Shown piece by piece: positions 40,394 to 49,242 of a stretch of 64,000 nt of DNA. The notes under the pieces were generated by a model that searched no databases, was not told the DNA's origin, and worked only from the letters and a program-made list of their open reading frames with translations. Source of the stretch: Micromonospora sp. NBC_00421 (lineage in GTDB: Bacteria; Actinomycetota; Actinomycetes; Mycobacteriales; Micromonosporaceae). How positions within the stretch are numbered: position 1 is the stretch's first letter; each line of letters begins with the position of its first letter. The stretch is from assembly GCF_036017915.1 (NCBI RefSeq), contig NZ_CP107929.1, positions 3,352,001-3,416,000 on the forward strand, given 5' to 3'. The position numbers and the translations under genes were made by a program.

Positions 40394-40987
40394 CTACTGA
40401 CCGATCATCGGGAACGCGGCCAGGAAGACGTGCACCCGCTCGGCGTCCGCCTGCTGCGGGTCCGCCCCTGCGCGGTAGCGCTCCACGACCTGCCACAGCT
40501 CGTCCTCCAGGGCCTGGAGCCGGTCCGCCGGGAGGGTGAGGAAGGCGTCGCTCATCCCGAACGCGTCCCGCCAGGCCGGTGACCAGTCCTGCTGGACGGC
40601 GAACCAGCGTTCGGCCCGCTCGGCCAGCAGTCGTACCTGGTCGCCCTGGATCCACTCGATCGCGGCGCGGGCGTCGGGGTCGTCGTCGAAGTCGCTCGGC
40701 TCCCAGTCGGTCACCTCGTGCGCGGCCCGCCACCAGCGCTGCCGCCCGGTGCCCCGGTCAGGGTCCTCGACCACCAGGCCCACGTCGGCGAGCTGGCGCA
40801 GGTGGTAGCTGGTGGCGCCGGTGTTTGTGGCGAGCAGCCCGGCGAGGGTGGTGGCGGTGGCCGGCCCCTGCACCCGCAGCGCGCCGAGCAGCCGCAGCCG
40901 AAGCGGGTGGGCCAGGACGCGGACCTGCCGGTGGTCGATCCGGACGGAGCTGGTCGCGGGTCGCCCGCCGGTGTCGTCGTTCTCCAT
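40394..40987 (-). CDS. ArsR-type winged-helix repressor
   Basis: The 197-residue protein has an N-terminal winged helix (about 14-100): VRVLAHPLRLRLLGALRVQG, TATTLAGLLATNTGATSYHL and the wing RQLADVGLVVED. The C-terminal extension (about 100-197) is helical and lacks the cysteine metal sites of classical ArsR/SmtB, so an organic ligand is more likely. ATG 40987 (MENDDTGGRP) is the start: the frame continues upstream but would then be coded by the operator. It lies directly downstream of a 43-bp palindrome and upstream of its MFS partner. Confidence 0.85.
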   Translation of the reverse strand: MENDDTGGRPATSSVRIDHRQVRVLAHPLRLRLLGALRVQGPATATTLAGLLATNTGATSYHLRQLADVGLVVEDPDRGTGRQRWWRAAHEVTDWEPSDFDDDPDARAAIEWIQGDQVRLLAERAERWFAVQQDWSPAWRDAFGMSDAFLTLPADRLQALEDELWQVVERYRAGADPQQADAERVHVFLAAFPMIGQ

Positions 40988-41003
40988 GCATGCACAATAA
41001 CTG

Positions 41004-41046
41004 TGCACAGAAGCTATGCACAAGATTTGTGCATAGCTTCTGTGCA
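41004..41046. promoter_or_regulatory. 43-bp palindromic operator of the ArsR-MFS operon
   Basis: A perfect 20-bp inverted repeat (41004-41023 and 41027-41046) flanks the 3-base spacer GAT. Each arm holds two copies of a TGTGCA-like half-site, so four half-sites occur in total, plus TGCATGCACA near the start codon. The position, 17 bases before the ATG, fits an autoregulatory operator. Confidence 0.85.
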
Positions 41047-41109
41047 GTAGAGGTGCGGCCTCCGGCTCAGCGTCCGTCTCTGCCCGGCCGACCCCGACGG
41101 CCTTGATGG

Positions 41110-41854
41110 TCAGCCGGCGAGCAGCTCGGTCACACCGCGCAGTCGGGTCCGCAGCAGGGCGGTGGCGCGGGACGAGTCCAGCCGCACGTCGGTGGGACGC
41201 CGCAGTCCGGCCGCCGTGGTCGTGGTGGTCGTCATCCCGGCCGGATCGATCCCGTGCCGGCGGGCCACCAGCAGCCCCAGCCCGGCCCGGCTGACCGGCT
41301 CCGGGCCGGCCACGTTGAGCGGGCCGGCGACGGCCGAGTCGGCCAGTTCCAGCACCGCGTCGGCCAGGTCGCCGACGTCGACCGGGCAGCGCAACTCGTC
41401 GGTGAACAGGGTGGCCCGACCGGTCAACGCGTCCCGGCAGAGCTGGATCTGTTTGCTGCCCTCCCCAGGATCAGCGAGGTCCGCACCAGCACCGCGCCCG
41501 GGTCGACCACCCGTACGGCGGTCTCCGCCGCCGCCTTCGCCGCACCGTAGGGATGCACCGGGGTCGGCACGTCGTCGTCGAGATAGGGGGTCGGACGGCC
41601 GGCGTGCAGCGCGTCGCTGGACAGGTGCACCAACCGCGCCCCGACCTCGGCCGCCGCGTACGCGACGTGCGCCGCCCCGTCGGCGGTGACCGTCCAGTCG
41701 TCGTTGCGGTACGCGGTCGCGATGACGACGTCCGGGCGTACCTCGGCAACCAGCCGGCGCACCGCGTCCCGGTCGGTCACGTCGAGCCGCCGCGCCGCAA
41801 CCCCGGGCACGCCAACTCACCCGAATGACACGTCCCCACCACCAGCCCCCGCAT
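41110..41854 (-). pseudogene. Decayed NAD-dependent sugar-nucleotide reductase (RfbD/RmlD-like)
   Basis: Two frames carry two halves of one SDR-extended protein. One frame (ending near 41460) reads ARRLDVTDRDAVRRLVAEVR, DVVIATAYRNDDWTVTADGA, VHLSSDALHAGRPTPYLDDD and PVHPYGAAKAAAETAVR, including the YxxxK catalytic pair. The other frame (to 41110) continues SKQIQLCRDALTGRATLFTD, CPVDVGDLADAVLELADSA and PLNVAGPEPVSRAGLGLL. Restoring one G in the run at 41463-41466 joins them as ILGEGSKQ. A second lesion is at the N-terminus (about 41810-41820): the start MRGLVVGTCHSGELA is out of frame with the rest and the Rossmann GxxGxxG is missing. A sequencing error could explain one shift but hardly both. 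Confidence 0.8.
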
Positions 41855-41874
41855 CCCACCACTCCCCCCACAGC

Positions 41875-41928
41875 GATCAAGAGGTTTACGTCACCTCACT
41901 GCGTGATGATGACGTAAACCTCTTGATC
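41875..41928. repeat. Perfect 19-bp inverted repeat, REP-like, between aspS and the pseudogene
   Basis: GATCAAGAGGTTTACGTCA (41875-41893) and its exact reverse complement (41910-41928) flank a 16-base loop that itself contains TCACTGCGTGA. The element is much more AT-rich than the surrounding DNA. It may act as a terminator after aspS, or be a short mobile or REP-like palindrome. Confidence 0.9.
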
Positions 41929-41987
41929 AACGATCCGGGGTAGGGCCGGGCGGGCCGGCCGGGTGGGGGGTGGGGGTGGGGGTGGGG

Positions 41988-43790
41988 TTAGACCGGGTCG
42001 GTTACCGGGGCGGCGGGGCCGGCGGTGCCGGGGGAGGCGGTCGGGGGCTTGGGCTTGGCGTCGATGCCGGCCTCGGTGCGTTGCTGGGTGGTGATCGGGG
42101 TGGGGGCGCCGGTCAGCGGGTCGAAGCCGCCCCGGGTCTTCGGGAAGGCGATCACCTCGCGGATCGAGTCGGCCCCGGCCAGCAGCATGCAGACCCGGTC
42201 CCACCCGAAGGCGATGCCGCCGTGCGGCGGGGCGCCGTACTTGAACGCCTCCAGCAGGAAGCCGAACTTGTCCTGCGCCTCGGTGGGGGTGATGCCCAGC
42301 AGGTCGAAGACGCGCTGCTGCACGTCGCCCCGGTGGATACGGATCGAGCCGCCGCCGATCTCGTTGCCGTTGCAGACGATGTCGTACGCGTACGCCAACG
42401 CGCGGTCGGGGGCCTCCTCGAACCGGTCGACCCACTCGGCGTTCGGCGAGGTGAACGGGTGGTGCACCGCGGTCCAGCCCTCGTCGTCAGTGCGTTCGAA
42501 CATCGGGGCGTCGACCACCCAGCAGAACGCCCAGGCGCTCTCGTCGATCAGCTTCGCCCGCTTGGCGATCTCGATCCGGGCCGCGCCGAGCAGCTCCTGC
42601 GCCTCCCGGGCGTTCGTGCTGGCGGCGAAGAACACCGCGTCACCGGGCTTGGCCCCGACCGCGTCGGCCAGCCCGCCCAGGTGCTCGGCGGACAGGTTCT
42701 TCGCCACCGGCCCGCGCGCCTCACCGGTCTCCGCGTCCAGCACCACGTACGCCAGGCCACGCGCGCCACGCGCCTTGGCCCAGTCCTGCCAGCCGTCCAG
42801 CTCCTTGCGGGTCTGCGCCGCACCGCCCGGCATGACCACCGCGCCGACGTAGCCGCCCGCGTCGATCGCCCCGGCGAAGACCCGGAAGGCGGTGCCGCGC
42901 AGGTAGTCGGTCAGCTCGGTCAGCTCCAGGCCGTAGCGCAGGTCGGGCTTGTCGGAGCCGTACCGGGCCATCGCGTCGTGCCAGGTGATCCGGGGAATCG
43001 GCCGGGAGATCTCATGGTCGGCCAGGTCCTTCCAGAGCGCCGAGACGATCGCCTCGCCGAGGTCGATCACGTCGTCCTCGGTGACGAAGGACATCTCGAT
43101 GTCGAGCTGGGTGAACTCCGGCTGCCGGTCGGCCCGGAAGTCCTCGTCGCGGTAGCAGCGGGCGATCTGGTAGTACCGCTCCATGCCGCCGACCATGAGC
43201 AGCTGCTTGAACAGCTGCGGCGACTGCGGCAGCGCGTACCAACTGCCCGGCTGGAGCCGGACCGGGACCAGGAAGTCCCGGGCCCCCTCCGGGGTGGACC
43301 GGGTCAGCGTAGGGGTCTCGATCTCCAGGAAGTCCCGCTCGTGCAGCACCCCCCGGGCCAGCTGGTTGGCCCGGGAGCGCAGCCGCAGGGCGTTGGCCGG
43401 TCCGCTGCGGCGCAGGTCCAGGTAGCGGTAGCGCAGCCGGATGTCGTCACCGGCCTCGATCTGGTCGTCCACCGGCAGCGGCAGCGGCGCGGCCTCGGAG
43501 AGCACCTCCAGCGCGCTGACGGTCACCTCGATCTCGCCGGTGGGCAGCTCCGGGTTCTCGTTGCCCTCGGGGCGGCGGGTCACCTCACCGGTGACCTTGA
43601 CGCAGAACTCGTTGCGCAGCGCGTGCGCGTCCTCCTCGCGGAACACCACCTGGACCACACCGGAGCCGTCGCGCAGGTCGACGAAGATGACACCGCCGTG
43701 GTCGCGCCGGCGGGCCACCCACCCGGCGAGCGTCACCGTGGTGCCGGCGTCCGTCGCGCGCAGGCTGCCGGCGTCATGGGTACGGATCAC
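41988..43790 (-). CDS. aspS: Aspartyl-tRNA synthetase
   Basis: AspRS charges tRNA-Asp (and tRNA-Asn in organisms lacking AsnRS, which I cannot judge here). The 600-residue protein has the N-terminal OB anticodon domain ([20 protein letters not shown]), class II motifs with [18 protein letters not shown] and [20 protein letters not shown], the bacterial GAD insertion, and motif 3 [15 protein letters not shown]. The tail is a Pro/Ala-rich extension of about 25 residues. ATG 43790. Confidence 0.98.
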   Translation of the reverse strand: MIRTHDAGSLRATDAGTTVTLAGWVARRRDHGGVIFVDLRDGSGVVQVVFREEDAHALRNEFCVKVTGEVTRRPEGNENPELPTGEIEVTVSALEVLSEAAPLPLPVDDQIEAGDDIRLRYRYLDLRRSGPANALRLRSRANQLARGVLHERDFLEIETPTLTRSTPEGARDFLVPVRLQPGSWYALPQSPQLFKQLLMVGGMERYYQIARCYRDEDFRADRQPEFTQLDIEMSFVTEDDVIDLGEAIVSALWKDLADHEISRPIPRITWHDAMARYGSDKPDLRYGLELTELTDYLRGTAFRVFAGAIDAGGYVGAVVMPGGAAQTRKELDGWQDWAKARGARGLAYVVLDAETGEARGPVAKNLSAEHLGGLADAVGAKPGDAVFFAASTNAREAQELLGAARIEIAKRAKLIDESAWAFCWVVDAPMFERTDDEGWTAVHHPFTSPNAEWVDRFEEAPDRALAYAYDIVCNGNEIGGGSIRIHRGDVQQRVFDLLGITPTEAQDKFGFLLEAFKYGAPPHGGIAFGWDRVCMLLAGADSIREVIAFPKTRGGFDPLTGAPTPITTQQRTEAGIDAKPKPPTASPGTAGPAAPVTDPV

Positions 43791-43904
43791 GACTTGCGTC
43801 TCCTCATCTGCGGTACGGCTGTGTCACCCGCATTGTGTCAGCCGCCCGGTCCGCCCGGTTGCGGGGTGAGCAAGGCCCCGGCCCACGCCCCCGGACACGC
43901 GGAG

Positions 43905-43930
43905 CGGGCCGCCGGTGTCCCGGCGGCCCG
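43905..43930. terminator. Terminator after the S1 protease gene
   Basis: A perfect 11-bp stem (43905-43915 with 43920-43930) on the loop TGTC lies 15 bases past the protease stop. Confidence 0.8.
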
Positions 43931-43944
43931 TTCGCGGGGGTGGA

Positions 43945-44997
43945 TCAGATGATGCTGACGCCGTAGACGCTCAACGGCTCGGTGACCGGCTGGAAGTAGG
44001 TGGTGCCGCCGGAGGTGCAGTTACCGCTGCCGCCGGAGGTGAGGCCGACCGCGCTGGTGCCGCTGAACAGCGAGCCGCCGCTGTCGCCCGGCTCGGCGCA
44101 GACGTTGGTGCGGATCAGGCCGGAGACCGAACCCTCGGCGTAGTTCACCGTGGCGTTGGTGGCGGTCACCGAACCGCTCTTGACGCCGGTGGTGCTGCCG
44201 GAACGTCGCACGCTCTGGCCGACGTACGCGTTGACGGCACCGGTGACGTCCTGGTAGCTGCCGTTGTAGAGGGAGACGTTGCCGGTCGCGTTGGCGGAGT
44301 TGCTGTGCCGGACGATGCCGTAGTCGTTGCCCGGGAAGCTGGTGCCGGTACGGGTGCCCAGCACACTGGTCTGGCCGGAGTTCGAGTACCAGGTCGAGCC
44401 GATGTTGGTGCAGTGCCCGGCGGTCAGGAAGAAGGTCTGGCCGGCGCTGTTGCGGACGTTGAAGCCGAGCGAGCAGCGGCCGCCACCGGTGTAGATGGCC
44501 TGGCCGCCGGAGATCCGGGTGCCGAGCACGCCGGCCTCGGCCTCGACCCGGACAGCGCCGCCGGTGCGCGCGGCGGCGGCCTTGACCTTCGCCAGCTTGG
44601 CACCGGTGACGGTGCTGTCGACCGAGACGACGACCTGGTTGGTGACCGCGTCGGTCCACCAGGCGGTGCCGGGGATCTTCGCCGAGCGCTCCAGCTCGGC
44701 GGTGGCGGAGCGGAGCTGGGCGGCGCCCCGGGTGACCAGCTTCGGGGTGGCGCCGGCGGCGCGGACCTGACGGGCGGCGGCGGAGTCGGTGACCGCGACG
44801 ACCATCTTGCCGCTGCCGTCGGCGAAGGTGCCGGCGGCACGGTCGCCGAGGCGGTCGGCCAGGCTGGCGGCGGCGTCGGGGGATGCGGGCGAGGCGGGGG
44901 CCGCCTGGGCGGGTGCGCCCAGCAGCGCGCCGGTGACCAGGGTGCCGGCCATGGCGACGGCGGCGACGTGGCGGAGTGAGGACCTCGTGGGTCGCAT
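43945..44997 (-). CDS. Secreted alpha-lytic/streptogrisin-type S1 serine protease
   Basis: The 350-residue preproprotease has a signal peptide (hydrophobic core [21 protein letters not shown], cleavage near 32), a propeptide with the fold that assists maturation (about 33-165), and a catalytic domain. The triad is visible: His in FLTAGHCTN, Asp in GNDYGIVRH, Ser in [11 protein letters not shown]. Cys pairs RCSLGFN/GHCTN and VCAEPG/GNCTSG fit the two disulfides. Start ATG 44997 follows GGAGG. It should digest extracellular protein; the S1-pocket context suggests broad specificity but this is inference. Confidence 0.95.
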   Translation of the reverse strand: MRPTRSSLRHVAAVAMAGTLVTGALLGAPAQAAPASPASPDAAASLADRLGDRAAGTFADGSGKMVVAVTDSAAARQVRAAGATPKLVTRGAAQLRSATAELERSAKIPGTAWWTDAVTNQVVVSVDSTVTGAKLAKVKAAAARTGGAVRVEAEAGVLGTRISGGQAIYTGGGRCSLGFNVRNSAGQTFFLTAGHCTNIGSTWYSNSGQTSVLGTRTGTSFPGNDYGIVRHSNSANATGNVSLYNGSYQDVTGAVNAYVGQSVRRSGSTTGVKSGSVTATNATVNYAEGSVSGLIRTNVCAEPGDSGGSLFSGTSAVGLTSGGSGNCTSGGTTYFQPVTEPLSVYGVSII

Positions 44998-45859
44998 GCA
45001 ACAACCTCCGGGAGGGGGTGACGGGCGGCGTCATGGAAACGCACCCGGGGACACCCGACCGACCTGGGAAAACCGGCCGAGTGAACTGAAGTATTCACAT
45101 ATTTAAGATCGTTATCAAGACATGGCTTTGCCCGGATTCACCCCGCCCGCCGATATGACGGGCAGGCAACACGGTGGACACATCCATGTCAGACCCCCAC
45201 CAGCACGGCCCACCCCGCCGCCACGGCCTCCCCCACCCCCGCGAGCGTGGGAGCCGGTCGAAGTCACCGCCCCAGGTGAGATGCCCGTCGGTACCACCCG
45301 GCACTGACGACGGCCCAACGGTGACGACGGCGCCCCTTCCAGCCGCGAGGGTGCCATCGGATCCCGCCCGGAGACCGGCAAGGGGCAGCGGCGCACTGCT
45401 GGCGCAGCCACCTCCACCGCGCGGGTCGTCGCCGACAATCACCTCGCCTCCCGCCGCTCCGGCGAAACACGGCGAGTCCGGCGAAAAGCGACGCCACCCG
45501 CTCATCACACAAAGTCACCACAGCCCGACCCAACCACCCACCACTCGCTCCCTTTGCTCTGCTGCCCCGACAGCGACAGTCACGAGCGGTAGCCGCAGCT
45601 CGCGGTCACCGGAAGCATCAGCACCAAGCTTTCCGCAGGCCAGATGATGTGGTGCCGCGATGGCAGCAGAGCAAAGCGCGGTGAGGAGGAAAAGGGCGGG
45701 CGACGCGTCGGTCACAATACGTAACAGCGCGGGCCAGTCACCCTGTGTTATCTGCGGATGCGGGCAGGCGAGTTGTCCGGCGGGCGGCGGGCGGCGGGCA
45801 CCCGCACCCACCCTTCCGGTGGCAGCCGCGGGTCCGGGCGGCCAACGGATGAACGTCGT
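44998..45859. other. 862-bp intergenic region, no supportable gene
   Basis: The part next to the protease start (about 45080-45125) is AT-rich (TATTCACATATTTAAGATCG) and probably holds its promoter. From 45130 to 45840 several frames stay open on both strands, but their translations are Pro/Arg/Ser-rich shadows with no start signal or recognisable domain. A decayed gene is possible; I cannot identify one. Confidence 0.6.
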
Positions 45860-46795
45860 TCAGGCGCGAGCGGCCAGCTTGGCCGCGCGGGCGTCGCGCT
45901 TCTCCTCGAACCGGGAGGCGGCCTGCTCCAGGCCGTCCAGGTGGGCGGCGATCTCGTCGCGGGCGGCCTCACCGTCGGCGTTCAGGCCGACGACGTTGAA
46001 CACGTCCCACTGGCGCAGCACCGGGGCCACCACGTCGTCGCGGTGCTGACGCAGGTCGTAGATGCCGGCCAGCGCGATCGCCACCGACTTGCGGGTGAAG
46101 CCCTCGATGCCCACGCCGGGCATCTGGAAGTCGCCGAGCACCTCGGCGATTGCCCGCATCGTCTGGCTGGGGGCCACTTCCAGGGCCGCGCCGAGCAGGT
46201 TGCGGTAGAAGACCATGTGCAGGTTCTCGTCGGCCGCGACCCGGCTCAGCAGCGCCTCGCAGACCGGGTCGCCGGTGATCCGGCCGGTGTTGCGGTGCGA
46301 GATCCGGGTGGCCAACTCCTGAAACGACACGTACGCCAGCGAGCGCAGCATCGACGAGTCGTGCGAGTTGCTGTAACCGGCCGTCATGTGCACCATCCGG
46401 GCCCGTTCCAGGGCCACCGGGTCGACCGCCCGGGTCACCGTGAGGTAGTCCCGGATGGCGGTGCCGTGCCGCCCCTCCTCGGCGGTCCACCGGCCCACCC
46501 AGGTCCCCCACGCCCCGTCCGGCCCGAACAGGCTGGCGATCTGGTGATGGTACGACGGCAGGTTGTCCTCGGTGAGCAGGTTGACGATCAACGCGGTCCG
46601 GGCCACGTCGGGCAGCGTCGAGTCCCCCTCCGACCATGCCTCGCCGCCGAGCGGGCCGTCGAAGGTGCGTCCCTCGCTCCACGGCACGTACTCGTGCGGG
46701 AACCACTCCTTCGCCACCGACAGGTGACGGTCGAGGTTCTTGGCTACCACGGGTTCGAGTTCGTGCAGCAGCGCGGTCTGGTTCAGCTCGGTCAC
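45860..46795 (-). CDS. Acyl-[acyl-carrier-protein] desaturase (soluble diiron, DesA-type)
   Basis: The 311-residue protein introduces a double bond into acyl-ACP (or acyl-CoA) with O2 and ferredoxin. Diiron ligands fall at the expected spacing: Glu76 in TEDNLPSYH, Glu107 and His110 in TAEEGRHG, Glu158 in FQELAT, Glu188 and His191 in DENLHMVF. It resembles mycobacterial DesA1/DesA2 and is shorter than plant forms. GTG 46795 (VTELNQTALLHELEP) lies 9 bases from a 31-bp palindrome, so it is probably under a TetR-type lipid-sensing repressor. Confidence 0.92.
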   Translation of the reverse strand: MTELNQTALLHELEPVVAKNLDRHLSVAKEWFPHEYVPWSEGRTFDGPLGGEAWSEGDSTLPDVARTALIVNLLTEDNLPSYHHQIASLFGPDGAWGTWVGRWTAEEGRHGTAIRDYLTVTRAVDPVALERARMVHMTAGYSNSHDSSMLRSLAYVSFQELATRISHRNTGRITGDPVCEALLSRVAADENLHMVFYRNLLGAALEVAPSQTMRAIAEVLGDFQMPGVGIEGFTRKSVAIALAGIYDLRQHRDDVVAPVLRQWDVFNVVGLNADGEAARDEIAAHLDGLEQAASRFEEKRDARAAKLAARA

Positions 46796-46804
46796 AGGGG
46801 CCTC

Positions 46805-46835
46805 CCTACGGTGGCGTAACTTACGCCACCGTAGG
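46805..46835. promoter_or_regulatory. 31-bp palindromic operator upstream of the desaturase
   Basis: CCTACGGTGGCGTAA and its exact reverse complement flank a single central C. It ends 9 bases upstream of the GTG start, in the place of the promoter or ribosome binding site. Its size and symmetry suit a TetR-family dimer; no regulator gene is adjacent. Confidence 0.85.
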
Positions 46836-46869
46836 TCCCCGTCGGCGTACGCGCCAGTAACCGGGGGAC

Positions 46870-48192
46870 TCAGCCGATGCGTGGCTTCAGGTCCTGGTGG
46901 GGCGGCATCCACTCCCCCGCCACGGCACCCGACTGCTCGCCCGAGCGGATGTCCTTGACCTGGTCGCCCTCGGCCCCGGGGAACCACACGTACGGAATGC
47001 CTCGGCGCTCGGCGTACCGGATCTGCTTGCCGAACTTCGCCGCGTTCGGCGACACCTCGGTCGGCACGCCCCGCGACCGCAGCGCCTCGGCCACGGCGTT
47101 GCTGGCCGCCCGCTCCTCCTCGACGCCGACCGCCACCAGCACACACGTCGGCACGTTGCGCGAGATCGACAACGCGTCGGCGCCGAAGAGCAGGCCGAGC
47201 AGCCGGGTCACCCCGATCGAGATGCCGACGCCCGGGTACGACACGGCACCGGCGCTGGCCAGGTCGTCGTACCGGCCCCCGGAGCAGATCGAGCCGAAGC
47301 GCTCGTATCCGAGCAACTGCGTCTCGTACACGGTGCCGGTGTAGTAGTCCAGGCCACGGGCGATCCGCAGGTCGGCGACGCAGAGCCCCGGCGCGTGCGC
47401 GGCGGCGGTCTCCACCACCGCCACCAGTTCGGCGATGCCCTCGTCGAGCAGCGGATCGGTCACCCCGAGGGCACGCACCGCGTCGGCGAAGGAGGCGTCC
47501 GGGGCGGAGATCTCGGCCAGCGCGAGGCACGCCTTGGCCTGCGCCTCGCTCGCCCCGGCCGTCTCGGCCAGCAACCCGGCCACCTTCGCCGGACCGATCT
47601 TGTCGAGCTTGTCGACCGCGCGCAGCGCCGCCTCCGGATCCGTCAGCCCGATGCCCCGGTAGAAGCCCTCGCAGATCTTGCGGTTGTTGACCTGGATCCG
47701 CACCGGCGGGATGGGCAACGCGCGCAGCGCGTCCCCGATCACCAGTGGCATCTCCGCCTCGTAGTGCGCCGGCAGGGTGTCCCGGTCGACGATGTCGATG
47801 TCGGCCTGGAGGAACTCCCGGTAGCGCCCCTCCTGCGGGCGTTCACCCCGCCACACCTTCTGGATCTGGTAGCGGCGGAACGGGAACTGGAGCTTGCCGG
47901 CGTTCTCCAGCACGTACCTGGCGAACGGCACGGTCAGGTCGAAGTGCAGGCCGAGCGCGTCGTCACCGGCCGGGCCGTCCGCGTCGGCCTGCAACCGACG
48001 CAGCAGGTAGACCTCCTTCGAGGTCTCGCCCTTGCGCAGCAGTTGGTCCAACGGCTCCACCGACCGGGTCTCCAGCGGCGCGAACCCGTACAACTCGAAG
48101 GTGTGCCGGATCCGGTCGAGGACGAACTGCTCGATCATCCGCTGCGACGTGGTCCACTCCGGGAAGCCGGAGATGGGCGTGGGCTTGCTCAT
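46870..48192 (-). CDS. hisS: Histidyl-tRNA synthetase
   Basis: HisRS charges tRNA-His. The 440-residue class II enzyme has motif 1 region PLETRSVEPLDQLLRKGETS, LHFDLTVPFARYVLENAGKL, motif 2 FRRYQIQKVWRGERPQEGRY with EFLQADIDIV, the HisA motifs ARGLDYYTGTVYE and SICSGGRYDDL, and the anticodon domain ending in RRGIPYVWFPG. ATG 48192. Stop is 35 bases from the desaturase operator. Confidence 0.98.
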   Translation of the reverse strand: MSKPTPISGFPEWTTSQRMIEQFVLDRIRHTFELYGFAPLETRSVEPLDQLLRKGETSKEVYLLRRLQADADGPAGDDALGLHFDLTVPFARYVLENAGKLQFPFRRYQIQKVWRGERPQEGRYREFLQADIDIVDRDTLPAHYEAEMPLVIGDALRALPIPPVRIQVNNRKICEGFYRGIGLTDPEAALRAVDKLDKIGPAKVAGLLAETAGASEAQAKACLALAEISAPDASFADAVRALGVTDPLLDEGIAELVAVVETAAAHAPGLCVADLRIARGLDYYTGTVYETQLLGYERFGSICSGGRYDDLASAGAVSYPGVGISIGVTRLLGLLFGADALSISRNVPTCVLVAVGVEEERAASNAVAEALRSRGVPTEVSPNAAKFGKQIRYAERRGIPYVWFPGAEGDQVKDIRSGEQSGAVAGEWMPPHQDLKPRIG

Positions 48193-48262
48193 GGCGTACT
48201 CCTTGCGGGTCCGCGCGGGGTGCGCGGTGAGATCGACAGGCCCGCGCGCGGCGCGGACGAGA

Positions 48263-48988
48263 CTAGAGGCCGCGGGTGGGCGCGGTCGGGCGTGCGCCGC
48301 CCGGACCCGCCACGTCGACGAGGTACGGGTTGCTCGCGCGCTCGCGGCCGATGGTGGTCGCCGGGCCGTGGCCCGGCAGCACGACGGTGTCGTCGGCCAG
48401 CGGGAGGACCTTCTCCCGCAGGCTGGTCAGCATCCGGGGCATGCTGCCGCCCGGCAGGTCGGTGCGGCCGATCGAGCCGGCGAAGAGCACGTCACCGGAG
48501 AGGCAGAGCTGCTCGGCCTCCCAGGGCGAGCCTGCGCCGGGCAGCCGGAACAGCACCGACCCGCCGGTATGGCCGGGTGCGTGGTCGACGGTGATCTCCA
48601 GACCGGCCAGCGCCAGCGTCGCCCCGTCGGTCAGCTCCGCGACGTCGTCGGGCTCGGTGTAGGGCAGCCGGCCGCCGAACAGCGCGGTGAGGTCCATCGA
48701 GAGCGCCTTGGTCGGGTCGGCCAGCAGCTCCCGGTCGTCCGGGTGCACGTACGCCGGGATGCCGCGCGCGCCGCAGACCGGGGCGACGGAGAAGGTGTGG
48801 TCGAGATGGCCATGGGTGAGCAGCACGGCGGCCGGGTGCAGGCGGTGCTCGGCGAGCACGGCGTCGAGCCGGTCGAGCACCCCGATGCCGGGGTCGACCA
48901 CCACGCACTGCTCCCCCGGCGCGGTCGCCACCACGTAGCAGTTGGTGCCGAAGGCGTCCGCAGGAAAGCCGGCCACGAGCACGTCCAC
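48263..48988 (-). CDS. Metallo-beta-lactamase-fold hydrolase (glyoxalase II-like)
   Basis: The 241-residue protein carries the zinc signature THGHLDHT (His59, His61, Asp63, His64), the later metal ligands in DHAPGHTGG and GDVLFAGSIGR, and PGHGPATTIG near the C-terminus. Such proteins hydrolyse thioesters, usually S-lactoylglutathione-like substrates; since actinobacteria lack glutathione, mycothiol conjugates are a possible substrate (inference). ATG 48988. In this position next to hisS and the cyclophilins the gene is conserved in related genomes, as I remember. Confidence 0.88.
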   Translation of the reverse strand: MDVLVAGFPADAFGTNCYVVATAPGEQCVVVDPGIGVLDRLDAVLAEHRLHPAAVLLTHGHLDHTFSVAPVCGARGIPAYVHPDDRELLADPTKALSMDLTALFGGRLPYTEPDDVAELTDGATLALAGLEITVDHAPGHTGGSVLFRLPGAGSPWEAEQLCLSGDVLFAGSIGRTDLPGGSMPRMLTSLREKVLPLADDTVVLPGHGPATTIGRERASNPYLVDVAGPGGARPTAPTRGL

Positions 48989-49095
48989 TCCCCTTCCGTT
49001 CGAGTCGTCCGTCTCCCGGGCAGCCTAGTCGCCACCGGTGATCCGGTGTCCGTTCCCACCCGTCCCACCCACCCCGGACGGCACAGTGACGCACT

Positions 49096-49125
49096 TTGAT
49101 AAACCCAGGCCGGACCTCGTACACC
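49096..49125 (+). promoter_or_regulatory. Probable sigma-70-type promoter of the cyclophilin pair
   Basis: TTGATA at 49096-49101 and TACACC at 49120-49125 are separated by 18 bases, upstream of the first cyclophilin gene. This is the most AT-rich part of the 254-bp gap. Confidence 0.45.
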
Positions 49126-49242
49126 ACTTTCACAGCGGGTACCCGTACACTCTGCGGGCGTGTGGCGTGGCGCACCTGCGGGCACGGCGGGCGCGAACGG
49201 CCCGACCGCCGGTGACGACCAGGGTAGAGGAGGGGAGCTCGG

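Noticed and set aside
40988..41023. A longer ArsR start inside the palindrome
   Set aside because: The added residues would be encoded by the operator; the ATG at 40987 gives the normal N-terminus.
45174..45647. Possible small Pro/Ser-rich protein
   Set aside because: No ribosome binding site, no domain, and overlapping frames on the other strand look equally open.
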